From Adineta vaga (taxonomy: Eukaryota; Rotifera): DNA of 64,000 nucleotides. Made by a program: the position numbers and the translations under genes. The notes beneath the pieces are model-generated. The model was not told the DNA's origin and searched no databases. It saw only the letters and a list, made by a program, of their open reading frames with translations. Each line of letters opens with the position of its first letter. Within the stretch, counting starts at the first letter, position 1. Where the stretch lies: assembly GCA_021613535.1 (NCBI GenBank), contig CP075492.1, positions 62,001-126,000 on the forward strand, read 5' to 3'. Shown in pieces: positions 23,086-31,494 of this stretch.

Positions 23086-23137
23086 ACCTCTTGATGATTT
23101 TGATACTTTCAACAAGTATTGAAAACTGGTTATGGTA
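23086..23137 (+). ncRNA. Decayed hammerhead ribozyme copy
   Basis: The segment has the plan of the hammerhead 200 bp downstream: a TACC...GGTA closing stem, TTGATGA in place of CTGATGA, a stem ATACTT/AAGTAT, then GAAAAC and the shared tail CTGGTTATGGTATTTATTTG. The change in the CUGAUGA core and the extra A in GAAA predict loss of activity. Tandem hammerheads are usual in Penelope-like elements. Confidence 0.55.
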
Positions 23138-23289
23138 TTTATTTGTTCAAACTCACCCTTTGAATCATTTAAATTATCTACTTCATATTAGATTTAATTT
23201 GAAATTAATATTGAGAGATTATTTCTCTTTACTGGGAAATAGTCGTTTTAATTTAATTTGGAATTTTATCTTAACCATGTAGATTTCTT

Positions 23290-23340
23290 ATACCATCTGA
23301 TGATCGACTTATGAAAATAAGTTGAAACTGGTTATGGTAT
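23290..23340 (+). ncRNA. Type I hammerhead ribozyme, Penelope-like minimal form
   Basis: Stem I is ATACCAT (23290-23296) paired with ATGGTAT (23334-23340), seven perfect pairs. The core CTGATGA is 23297-23303 and GAAA is 23324-23327. Stem II is GACTTA/TAAGTT with one G-U pair, leaving two unpaired bases (TC) after the core. Stem III is only AC/GT. Cleavage is predicted after T23333. Very short stem III type I hammerheads are characteristic of Penelope-like retroelements. The two extra bases may weaken it. It lies 16 bp upstream of the C-rich tract, where Terminons carry it. Confidence 0.75.
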
Positions 23341-23355
23341 TTATTTGTTCAAACT

Positions 23356-23424
23356 CACCCACCCACACCCACCCACACCCACACCCACACCCACACCCAC
23401 ACCCACACCCACACCCACACCCCC
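23356..23424 (+). repeat. Telomeric-type CCCACA tract at Terminon 3' end
   Basis: About 69 bp of CCCACA with a few CCCA-only units, the complement of the bdelloid telomeric TGTGGG repeat. It directly follows the hammerhead and directly precedes the lactonase gene, marking the junction between the retroelement and older chromosomal sequence. Frames through it give meaningless His-Pro repeats. Confidence 0.9.
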
Positions 23425-24164
23425 TTCCTAAAACAGTTTCAACTCGTGACCTTGGTGCAAATATCATTATGAGTGAACCTAATACTGTCTTTTTACTTGA
23501 TACAACTGACGGTTGGATACTTGTTGATTGTGGCATAGATGAAACAAAAACTGATGATCCAATATTAGTACAAAAATATTTTTTGGATCGTGGCTGGAAG
23601 CCAGCTCCAGTTGTACTTCCAGTACATCATTTAAGATATCAACTATCACAAATTAATGTTGAACCATACATGATTAAATATATTATATTAACTCATTTGC
23701 ATGCTGATCATACAGGAAATTTAAAACACTTTCCAAATGCTAAAATTTATATTCAACATGAAGAATATAAGCATGGATTTCAACCACAAGAAAAATTAGG
23801 TATTGCATGGTTTCGCGATGATTATGATAGTCGACCAGAATCTGATTAGATCTTAGTAAATGGTGATATGAATATTCTACCTGGCTTAGATCTAATTTTA
23901 ACACGTGGTCATACGCCAGGACATCAATCAGTTCGTGTTGAATTACCAAGTGGAGCAATAATAATTATGCCAGGTGATGCTGGTGATTTAATGGAAAATT
24001 ATGAAAAAGAGATTTTACCTGGCGAATCAGCAGATGATAAAGCTGCACTTGAATCAATTCAACGATTAAAAAAATTAGCCTCGGTACCTAATGCAAGTCT
24101 ATTTCTTACTCACGATCCAGTTCTTATACAAACACTTAAGCTTGCACCAGACTATTATGATTAA
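23425..24164 (+). pseudogene. N-acyl homoserine lactonase-like metallo-beta-lactamase, 5'-truncated, one in-frame TAG
   Basis: The protein has the full metal site of the metallo-beta-lactamase fold: HLHADH, then HTPGH, GDAGD and a late THDP. The order and spacing fit the AiiA/AttM type quorum-quenching lactonases, which open the lactone ring of bacterial signals. The 5' part begins right at the telomeric tract, so the natural N-terminus is probably lost; an internal ATG at 23470 is possible. A TAG at 23847-23849 interrupts an otherwise continuous frame, at a spot where this family often has Trp before the LVNGD strand. The gene is single-exon here and of bacterial type, suggesting horizontal acquisition. 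It is either a pseudogene by one recent point mutation or read through. Confidence 0.78.
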
Positions 24165-24493
24165 TCGAATGATTGAACAATAAACTCTTAGATTAGTCGT
24201 TAAATAAACATACAAAAAGTTTTTTCCACATCTTTTACTCTTTGAATAGATCGAGGAACATATACACATTTATTAATGTAGCTTGATCACAACACAGATA
24301 GGTCTAAAAATTCATGTTTTTTATATCGTTTATCCCGGCAAGGATACGCTCAAATAGTTTGAAATTTGGCTTCAAGAAAATCGACAACATATTGTTTGCA
24401 TTTGGTATATACCGAGATAAAAAAGAGAAGAACTCTTGCATCTAGAAATATGATTTGATAAGAACAGTAAAAACATACAGACAATTGGTTTGG
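24165..24493. other. Non-coding spacer
   Basis: Nothing supported is seen here. It runs between the lactonase stop and the hAT MITE. Confidence 0.4.
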
Positions 24494-25245
24494 ATTGATA
24501 ACAGTGGCGCAACCAGGATTTTTAGACCAATAGGCAAAATTCCCACATTTCGAAAAAAACACTGGGCAGTCATGGGCAAGCTTTTATCCATGGGGCAAAA
24601 TTTTTTAATTTGATAAATATTTAAAACATACCAAAAGTACAACAATAGAAAGTGAAGTTCTTTCATTTTATTAATATAAAAAAAACGTAAGAAAGTCCAA
24701 TATGTAGTATTGGTTTTTTTTTTGGTAGTGTGCTATAAGGAAATACTAAAGGATACAGAAAAGAAAAAGTTGAAAATAATTGCATCTATAATTCACCTGG
24801 AAGGAAAAGCAACTTACCTTCCTCCTCCGCTACTATGAGAAGTCTCTGAGTATTTCTAATATGTTCATTTAAAAATTCTTGAGGGAACTTCTGTTAATCA
24901 TTAGTCCTTTTTAGAGGGTTGAAGTTTTTAAAATTTTGTTAAGGAATTTTGCGATTTTTCGACGACTTTTCATACGGTTTTGTGTTTTTTTCACACCAAA
25001 TAGTGTGAAAATAAATCAATTTTCTATAAAAAACCTTGGCTTTCGACGATTTTTCGATAAAAAAACTGCTGAAATTTCTGAAAACCTTTTCGAAAAAAGA
25101 GGGACTTCTAATAGGGAGAAGGTTTACTAGAAAACCCAAAAGCACATACAAAAATCCTGACAGAGCAAAAGTTCAATGGGCAAAGCTTAAATTGAAATGG
25201 GCAATTGCCCATTTGCCCCCTCCTGGTTGCGCCACTGATTGATAA
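24494..25245. mobile_element. hAT-type MITE with perfect 8-bp target duplication
   Basis: The element is 24502-25237. Its ends are CAGTGGCGCAACCAGGA and the exact reverse complement, a typical hAT terminal repeat. It is flanked by the 8-bp direct repeat ATTGATAA at 24494-24501 and 25238-25245. The 736-bp interior has no transposase, so it is non-autonomous. ORFs inside are short and on both strands. It stands just upstream of the first GNAT gene. Confidence 0.93.
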
Positions 25246-25273
25246 GGTTAGTTGTGAAATTGCGCCCTGAAAG

Positions 25274-25786
25274 ATGTCAGAAGAAATTGCTTCAGTGAAT
25301 GTGGACAATCGAGATTTTTTACTATTGCCATCTTGTGTGGCGATTCACAGTCAACTTCGGCCGATACTAAGTGCTTTCACAAAGTCTCCACATGAGTATG
25401 CTGCTTATATCGAACAACTATGTCAATCAAGTGGCTCACATGTGTGCTTGATTCTTCGGCGTGAAATGTCCGACACTTTCGTCGTAGCATTAGCGTTCTA
25501 TGGACATCATTTAAATACGGCCAATGAGAATACATTCGATCTCTTTGATTTGATTGTCGATGAGAAAGAACGAAATCGAGGTTTCGGTACTCGACTCTTT
25601 CAATATTTGATCAATGAAGCAAAACGACATGGTGCCTTATCGATTGTAGCTCGATGTGATCTAACAAATACAACGGTACAGCGATTCTTCTTTCGACAAA
25701 TATGATTATTTCATCGGTGGGATTCAGTGTCAATCATCTAGAACCGCTGTCGAGCTCGTCTGAAGTTCACGTTATAGATATTACAG
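25274..25786 (+). pseudogene. GNAT N-acetyltransferase, frameshifted near the C-terminus
   Basis: The ATG at 25274 opens a frame with the GNAT acetyl-CoA loop: LFDLIVDEKERNRGFGTRLFQYLINEAKRHGA (motif A, R-x-x-G-x-G). A C-terminal strand TNTTVQRFFFRQ follows. The frame stops at 25703, but a one-base shift at about 25698 continues with YDYFIGGIQ and more residues typical of the last strand, to about 25760. Substrate is unknown. The lesion makes it a recent pseudogene, or the last strand is simply lost. Confidence 0.7.
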
Positions 25787-25799
25787 ACATGTCCGACGA

Positions 25800-26232
25800 A
25801 GAGAATGAATATTAGTTGAGACAAGCTCAAGCTGTTCATTGACAATTTGAACCTCATCTTCCGACTGATCGATCAAAGTACATTGATCAGATACGTAGTA
25901 TTTGTCGAACCAATCCGACTCGGATATTGCTAGCAATCAGTAAGGATAATCAAGCGAATGTGCTTGGTGTGGCGGCCTACCGTGTTTTCGATGATATTCA
26001 ATACACTAAACATTTCTATTGCGATGATTTGGTGACGGAGGAGACCAAATGAAGTTTAGGCGTCGGTTGATGTTTAATAAATGCAGTGAAAGATGCAGCT
26101 CGTGTCTCTGGTGCTGATCGTGTAACCCTCGACAGTGGATATGAACGATCATGAGCTCATAAATTTTATTGTCGCGAAGGATTTATTATCGACAATTCGA
26201 ATTTACACTGCTATTTTAAATATCTAATCAAA
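25800..26232 (+). pseudogene. Second GNAT acetyltransferase, decayed paralogue
   Basis: In one frame the bases read TRILLAISKDNQANVLGVAAYRVFDD, HFYCDDLVTEE, then SLGVG and CLINAVKDAARVSGADRVTLDSGYERS, and KFYCREGFIIDN, the ordered strands of a GNAT fold. At least three stops interrupt it (near 25842, 26049 and 26148), and no start is evident. It lies in tandem with the first GNAT, so a duplicated pair decayed together. Confidence 0.72.
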
Positions 26233-26911
26233 TTAAACTAATATAACCGATTTGATTGATTTGCTCGTAGATAAAAAAAATGCCACATACTCTCACCCTC
26301 TTTCAAAAATATCAAGAAAAGCTTGCAAATATTGGGGCTTTGCATACAAATACTGTTATCGATGAGTAAATTTAAACTGTAATTCAAATATAGGTCGAGA
26401 TATCATGAATTAATCTTATAAGAGAATTACAGATAGAATGAGTGTGGGTATGGATGTAGATTAAATACAACATTCATATATACACACACATACTCTCGAA
26501 ATTTTACCTGATCTTATTCAAAAGTATTGTCCATATAATGCGGTTTTGACTTCGTCATGTATCTGCTTCACATTGTTAAGCGAAGTAATATTACCTTTAA
26601 TACTCTCCTGTTGTTTAGAGAGCCGACCTTTTTGTATTTCATCTTATATGTGAGATTCTATTTTATTCATTTGCTTAGGCAAATATCACAATTGATATAA
26701 CCAATTGAATGAATTGTATGTCATAGATTGATTCATATCTCAAGATAAATATCAATATAGTTACGATTACTAATACAAAATAAATGTATGTTGTGATAAT
26801 AATGGCGTATTTGACATACGTATTAGAGACGACGTCACCGATGAGTATTCGTATATATAGCATTATATTATATCTGTCGAATATACTAGAGATTCTATTT
26901 TCTAAATACAA
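26233..26911. other. Non-coding 5' region of the MOXD1-like gene
   Basis: AT-rich with CA/TA runs near 26480 and no convincing ORF. It presumably contains the promoter of the monooxygenase gene, but I see no distinct element. Confidence 0.4.
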
Positions 26912-29292
26912 ATGACGAGATTATACGTTATCATACAATTAATCATATCATTGGTGGTGCTCAAGAACTGTGATAGTATTTCGAGTCCTCTGCTGCCCTT
27001 CACCACATACAAGCATATGACTGAACTTCAGACAAATACAGCCGATCTATGGTGGACAGTCGATGACAATGATCGAGAGATCACATTCGAGCTTCACATT
27101 AAGACAACAGGCTGGATTGCACTAGGCGTCAGTCCAGCGGGTGGTATGAAAGGCGCCGATATTGGCCTCGGATGGATCGATCAGACTGGTCGTGTGCACT
27201 TTCAAGTAACAAAAATTCATCTATCTCACACTGTATGATTTACCTCTTTATTTTTAGGATCGTTATTCTTACGATACTTCTCGACCTGTGATCGATAATA
27301 CAACGACTGATTGGTATGCTCTTCGAGGTCGTGAAGAGAGCGGCTGGACAGCCATTCAATTCAAACGTTTACTGGATACTTGTGACATCATGGATGTTGC
27401 AATCAAAGTAATTAATTCATTATCTACACATATTCAAAGGACTGTCCATATTTAGTCTGGAACTAACATTCTGATCTTTGCTTATGGTCTCGTCGATCCC
27501 GACGATGATATCACCTATCATCAGAATCGACGTGGCTCACGGATAATTCCACTTCGATCCTATGCCAATCCACCACCAGAAGACAAGTTTACTGGACTTG
27601 ACTATTTCGAATTTCGTTCGAACAATGTAAGCCCTTTCAATCAGCTTTTGAACGCAGTATGCGTTTGTCAATCCTGTTTTAGTATGTCGTTCCATCTACC
27701 GACACTACCTATCACTGCAAAGTATACAAAGCTCCTAGCGGTTTTCCGAAGAAACGACATGCAATCGCGGTATATTATCATTTCTCTACCACTTTTTTTA
27801 ATCTTTGTTTTATTTAAATAGCACAAAACACTGATCGATTCGGCTAATCAAGATCTTATCCATCATCTAGTTTTGTACGAATGTGATCCTTCAGTTAAAT
27901 TTGATGATGACAAGTTGCCCGAGGGTGTGTGTGATGAATTTTATGGTCAAGTGCCAATGTGCTCGTCTAATATTGCTACTGCATGGGCTATCGGTGGCGA
28001 TGACGTAAGACTTAGAACAGAACTGAAAACTACTAGTAAGAGAATTTTTTTAAATAGATAGTCGAATTTCCTCGAGAAGCCGGATATCCAGTTGGAGATG
28101 ATTTTCCCATTCAATACTATATGCTTCAAATGCATTATGACAACTCAAGACAAACTGCAAGTAGGAGATAATATCTGTTTCGAATTGATATAGATTTATT
28201 TTCAACTCTTCATTAAGATCGTACTGACAGTTCAGGTATTCGCTTTTATATCGGCAAGGAACTTCGTCAATATGATCTTGGCTATTTGACTTTCGGTACC
28301 GAGCCAGATTTGTTAGCTCTTGCCATTCCTCCTAAAGTTGATCGCTTTGTCGTTGATGCGTACTGTCCAGCCGAAGCAACACGGGTGAGAATGTGCGTTT
28401 CTTTTATGCATGTTTTATTATTGTAATCATTTTTAGAATTTTCCCGAATCAGGCATTACGGTTGTATCTGCCTTTCCACACACACATTTGCAAGGTAGAT
28501 GAATAACCGATTGATCGAAGACTACAATTATTTTTATAGGTCTAAGCATAAGGACAAAGTTGATTCGAAATAAAACAGTTGTACAAGATTTGTTCAATGC
28601 TGAATCGTATGATTTCAATTATCAGTTTGTGAATCGATTACCAAAACCAGTCAAATTGTATCGAGTAAGATCTAAAAGTCATTATTGTTCTTTTTTTATC
28701 AGGATAACTGTTTGTCGTAGGGTGACGAATTTGCTACTCGATGTGTATACAATACAATGAACAAGAATGAGATTACTTTGGTAAAGAAAATGACTGAAAA
28801 GTATTTGTTCTCTTGAAAAATGTTGCTTTCTTTAGGGTGGTGAACGAACAAAGGACGAAATGTGTTCTCATATGTTTGCCTATTATCCTCGAATGAACAA
28901 TTTCTATGGTTGCTATATGTCGAATTCTGCTGAAGCATGGCAAACAATGATGAATAGTTCCTCGTAAGTTTGTTCAGATGTTTCACAGACATTCTTCCGT
29001 TTCCTTATGTTTATTTAGAACAAATTTCGATGAAGACAAATTCAAAGACTGGCTTCTCGAACAGAAATGGACACCGGAAAGAGTCATTCAGTGGCAAAAC
29101 TTCTACAACAACGCGTCTCGTAGACTTATGTATGGTGAAGCAGCGAATTTACAGTTTGAGAGTTTTGCCAGCTTACCCAAATATAAAGATTTGGCACCAG
29201 AAACATGTATGAAGAATTCAGCTATTCGAGAACACACATTCATTCTTGTCATTTTGATGTTGATTGTAATGAAAGCAATGATTGCTAAATAA
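26912..29292 (+). CDS. DBH-like copper monooxygenase (MOXD1 type), about a dozen introns
   Basis: The ATG at 26912 starts a signal peptide (VIIQLIISLVVLKNC). The DOMON domain follows (LWWTVDDND, TTGWIALGVSPAGGMKGADIGLGWID). Then come the two copper type II ascorbate-dependent monooxygenase domains: IHHLVLYECD, QMHYDN, FPHTHLQG, GDEFATRCVYNT and GGERTKDEMC supply the His and Met copper ligands. Introns of about 45-60 bp (27206-27257, 27408-27455, 27627-27682, 27770-27821, 28005-28057 and others) have GT-AG ends and join in phase to the stop at 29290-29292. The C-terminal hydrophobic tail suggests membrane or GPI anchoring. It acts in the secretory pathway. No lesion is seen, so it is an intact host-type gene trapped between two Terminon ends. 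Confidence 0.9.
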
Positions 29293-29763
29293 ATAAAATC
29301 TATTGCAAATTATAATATACACGTTTTTATACATAGACTATATGAGAGAGAAGATCCAAGATTGTGTTCAAAAAATGAATGGTCTCTCATGACCTTATCT
29401 CTACTTGTTTCATGTTTGTTGTTGTTGTTAGCACCAACGCCGCCATTCAATCTCCAATTGTTTCTCACTAGCATCATACAAATCTAAAGTTGTATAGGAC
29501 GAGTACCCTAATCAAACATACTCTGTTGTTAACGACCGTATACGAAGGATTTGAATAGATGCATATTTTTTAGTATTAGCATTTTCACTATTATTATTCA
29601 ATATTATTATTTTATTTTATAAGAAGAGAGCCTCAAGATAGTAAGAAATAATGGCGTTAATTCATTGTTACATGCAGTTTCACCAGAATCTGAAATCTTC
29701 GTTACATTGCATTGTATATGATTAAATTCCTGTTTTTCTTTGTCAATATGTAGTAGTAGAGTA
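29293..29763. other. Non-coding 3' flank
   Basis: No gene is supported. It contains an AATAAA signal just after the MOXD1-like stop (29292-29297) and AT-rich runs. Confidence 0.4.
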
Positions 29764-29794
29764 GGGGTGTGGGTGTGGGTGTGGGTGTGGGTGG
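29764..29794 (+). repeat. Telomeric-type GTGTGG tract
   Basis: About five TGTGGG units on the plus strand (C-rich on the minus strand). It adjoins a TTAA-flanked MITE, with an inverted C-rich tract beyond it at 30060-30079. Confidence 0.85.
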
Positions 29795-29797
29795 ATA

Positions 29798-30039
29798 TTA
29801 ACCCTTTACCCCCCGGTGGATCATTTATGACCCATTCAGTTATCCTGTATTCAGAGGTAAATATCTCTGTCGAAAATAGAAAACAGAAAGATATTTTTTT
29901 ACAAACTTATCCATTAGACAATCCTCTACAAATCAGCCAATTCTTTTCTGAAAGTTTTCGTACTGTAATACATCATTATTTCACGTTACAGTTTGGAAGA
30001 TAGTAAAAAAATTCATTCGCTTGGGGGGTAAAGGGTTAA
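29798..30039. mobile_element. piggyBac-type MITE with TTAA target duplication
   Basis: The 13-bp terminal repeat CCCTTTACCCCCC (29802-29814) is matched exactly by its reverse complement at 30023-30035, and both ends abut TTAA (29798-29801 and 30036-30039). TTAA duplication plus a CCC-starting inverted repeat is diagnostic for the piggyBac superfamily. The 234-bp body is non-coding. It sits between two short telomeric-type tracts. Confidence 0.88.
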
Positions 30040-30059
30040 TAGCGGATTAGTTATTCATA

Positions 30060-30079
30060 CCCATCCACACCCACACCCT
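30060..30079 (+). repeat. Short telomeric-type CCCACA tract
   Basis: About three C-rich units, inverted relative to the tract at 29764-29794 on the other side of the MITE. Nothing else is seen up to 30225. Confidence 0.75.
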
Positions 30080-30225
30080 TCAAGAAGAACAATACTATTC
30101 TATAGAGTTTTGTTCATAAAGATATTTTTTCAATATTTATTTAAATGCAAATCTTACGGATGAAAGTAATAAAATTTAAGTAAACGACGCATACCTCAAA
30201 GCTACAACACTTAAGTATAAAATAC

Positions 30226-30271
30226 TTTACCATCTTGAGGGTGTGGGTATGGGTGTGAGGGTGAGGGTGAG
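30226..30271 (-). repeat. Telomeric-type tract with CTCAAGATGG junction, Terminon unit 2 3' end
   Basis: On the minus strand, CACCC-type repeats (complement of 30238-30271) end in CACACCCTCAAGATGG followed by TAAA. The same 16-base word follows C-rich tracts near 48843 (minus) and 63642 (plus). Confidence 0.8.
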
Positions 30272-30299
30272 TTTAAAGAGAAAAGATTCAAAGCATATC

Positions 30300-30341
30300 A
30301 TACGACTAGTTTCGTCCTTGCTTAAGGGACTCATCAGGTAT
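30300..30341 (-). ncRNA. Type I hammerhead ribozyme, unit 2
   Basis: On the minus strand the motif is textbook. CTGATGA is the complement of 30331-30337. Stem II is GTCC/GGAC with a 9-base loop, and GAAA is the complement of 30310-30313. Stem III is AC/GT with loop TA. Cleavage is predicted after C at 30304. Stem I is ATAC/GTAT (30338-30341 with 30300-30303). A two-pair stem III marks the Penelope-like form. The C-rich tract begins about 30 bases downstream. Its core is identical to the one at 49471-49498. Confidence 0.9.
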
Positions 30342-30469
30342 ATTTAGAATGAATGCCAAAGTATGTTATTTGAAGTTTCTTTTCAGTGGAAATCGGCTTA
30401 AAGAGAGATATTCAATATTTATTCGGTGTTATAGTAGTTATACGGGTTTATGGAACGAAAAACTAAATT

Positions 30470-31240
30470 TTAGGTTTGATATAGTTGTTGAATACTGAGG
30501 TGTGCGTTTTCCCATAGTTGAAATTGGATGATTTGTTCTTGATTGACTGCTTCGTTGTCTTCCTTGAGTATGGTGTTTGTTGTTTCAATGTTGACATCTT
30601 GTTCAGTTTGATCGTAGAAGAAAAGGTGCTGTTCGAAGTTGGAAAGAGCCTCAAGCTGATTGATTTGCTGCTGTTCCCAGCGTTGTTGCGGAGTCAGTTT
30701 CTCCCAGTCATATGCATTCATAGTGTCGTCAGAAAGCGAGTCGTCCATGTAATGTGAACAATCGTAGAACTCATCGTAGTCTTCAGATCGCGAGTTGTGG
30801 TAAAATGTTGTAGTTGGCTGGTATGTCCATTGTGAAGTCAATGTAACAGGTTGTTGTTGTCGTCGTCTTCGTGTTTGATGTCTTCTTTGGGGTGGGTGGA
30901 ACATGGCGTGTTTGGATCTGTTGTTGTTGAAGATGTTCGTTTAACAGGCGTAGTCGTCTTCTTTGTCTTTGTCTTTGACGCCTTCCCAGCCTTTGTGGTT
31001 GTGTAACGGATATTTGATTTCCTGGTTGACGGTTAGAAATTATAGGCCGTCGAGGCGGAATCATATTCGTCGTGTTAAACTGGATTGTTGATTTAGTTTC
31101 CGTTGTGATCGGTTGATCTGCCAGGATTTCGTGAATGCTAGCTCGATTTTTTTCGTCGTCGTCGTCGAGATTTTCTACTGTAACTGTGGCAATTTGAGTA
31201 CTGTTGTCTGTTTTGAAAGCATACTTACGTCGAATTATTG
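30470..31240 (-). pseudogene. Arg/Gln-rich ORF downstream of the RT, frame-broken
   Basis: Two overlapping minus-strand frames (31247-30783 and 30904-30470) seem to be halves of one protein. The upstream one has GRRQRQRQRRRLRLLNEHL, comparable to the SRGNRKLQRYRRRLR start of protein E, which also follows the RT in unit 1. The downstream one is acidic and Gln-rich (WEKLTPQQRWEQQQINQLEALSNFEQHL) with coiled-coil character. The upstream frame has no ATG at its track start (GTG). A frameshift in the overlap at 30783-30904 is the simplest explanation; an intron is possible. Confidence 0.5.
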
Positions 31241-31494
31241 GACACACTACATGTATCAGAAAGGAATCACTGTAAGATTAATTGGAATGAAATATGTAGT
31301 ATCTAGAACGATAAGGATATATATTGTTTATGGAAACCAAAAGATGGGAAAAGACATTCATTTTGTAATATTTATTGAGGAATATATATTCAAGAAAGAA
31401 ATAGTGAACATAAACGCGTATGAACTGATATATGTCTTTTGTTTTTCTTGTGTAAGTTTGAAGAGTTGTTGTTGATGATCATCACTCCATTTTG

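Larger units (their letters stand above)
481..23424 (+). mobile_element. Terminon-type giant Athena (Penelope-like) retroelement, unit 1
   Basis: This is a chain of co-oriented ORFs matching the known content of bdelloid Terminons: a GIY-YIG-like nuclease, a transmembrane ORF, a DEDD-exonuclease-like plus Rep-like helicase ORF, several coiled-coil ORFs, and an Athena reverse transcriptase. A hammerhead motif and then a CCCACA tract close the 3' end. In this class the C-rich 3' end of the RNA is thought to pair with the G-rich telomeric overhang, so the 3' end faces the chromosome interior. The 5' limit is uncertain and was set where the satellite stops. A DDE transposon at about 12.8-16.5 kb is a later insertion. 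Several ORFs carry stops, so this copy is at least partly decayed. More than one unit may be merged here. Confidence 0.82.

Noticed and set aside
23058-23282. Hydrophobic 74-residue ORF at the Terminon 3' end
   Set aside because: It overlaps the decayed hammerhead and AT-rich 3' sequence, has no relatives among Terminon ORFs I could see, and is best explained by composition.
23322-23470. Long His-Pro repeat peptide preceding the lactonase frame
   Set aside because: It is a translation of the CCCACA telomeric tract. The open frame exists because the repeat has no stops.
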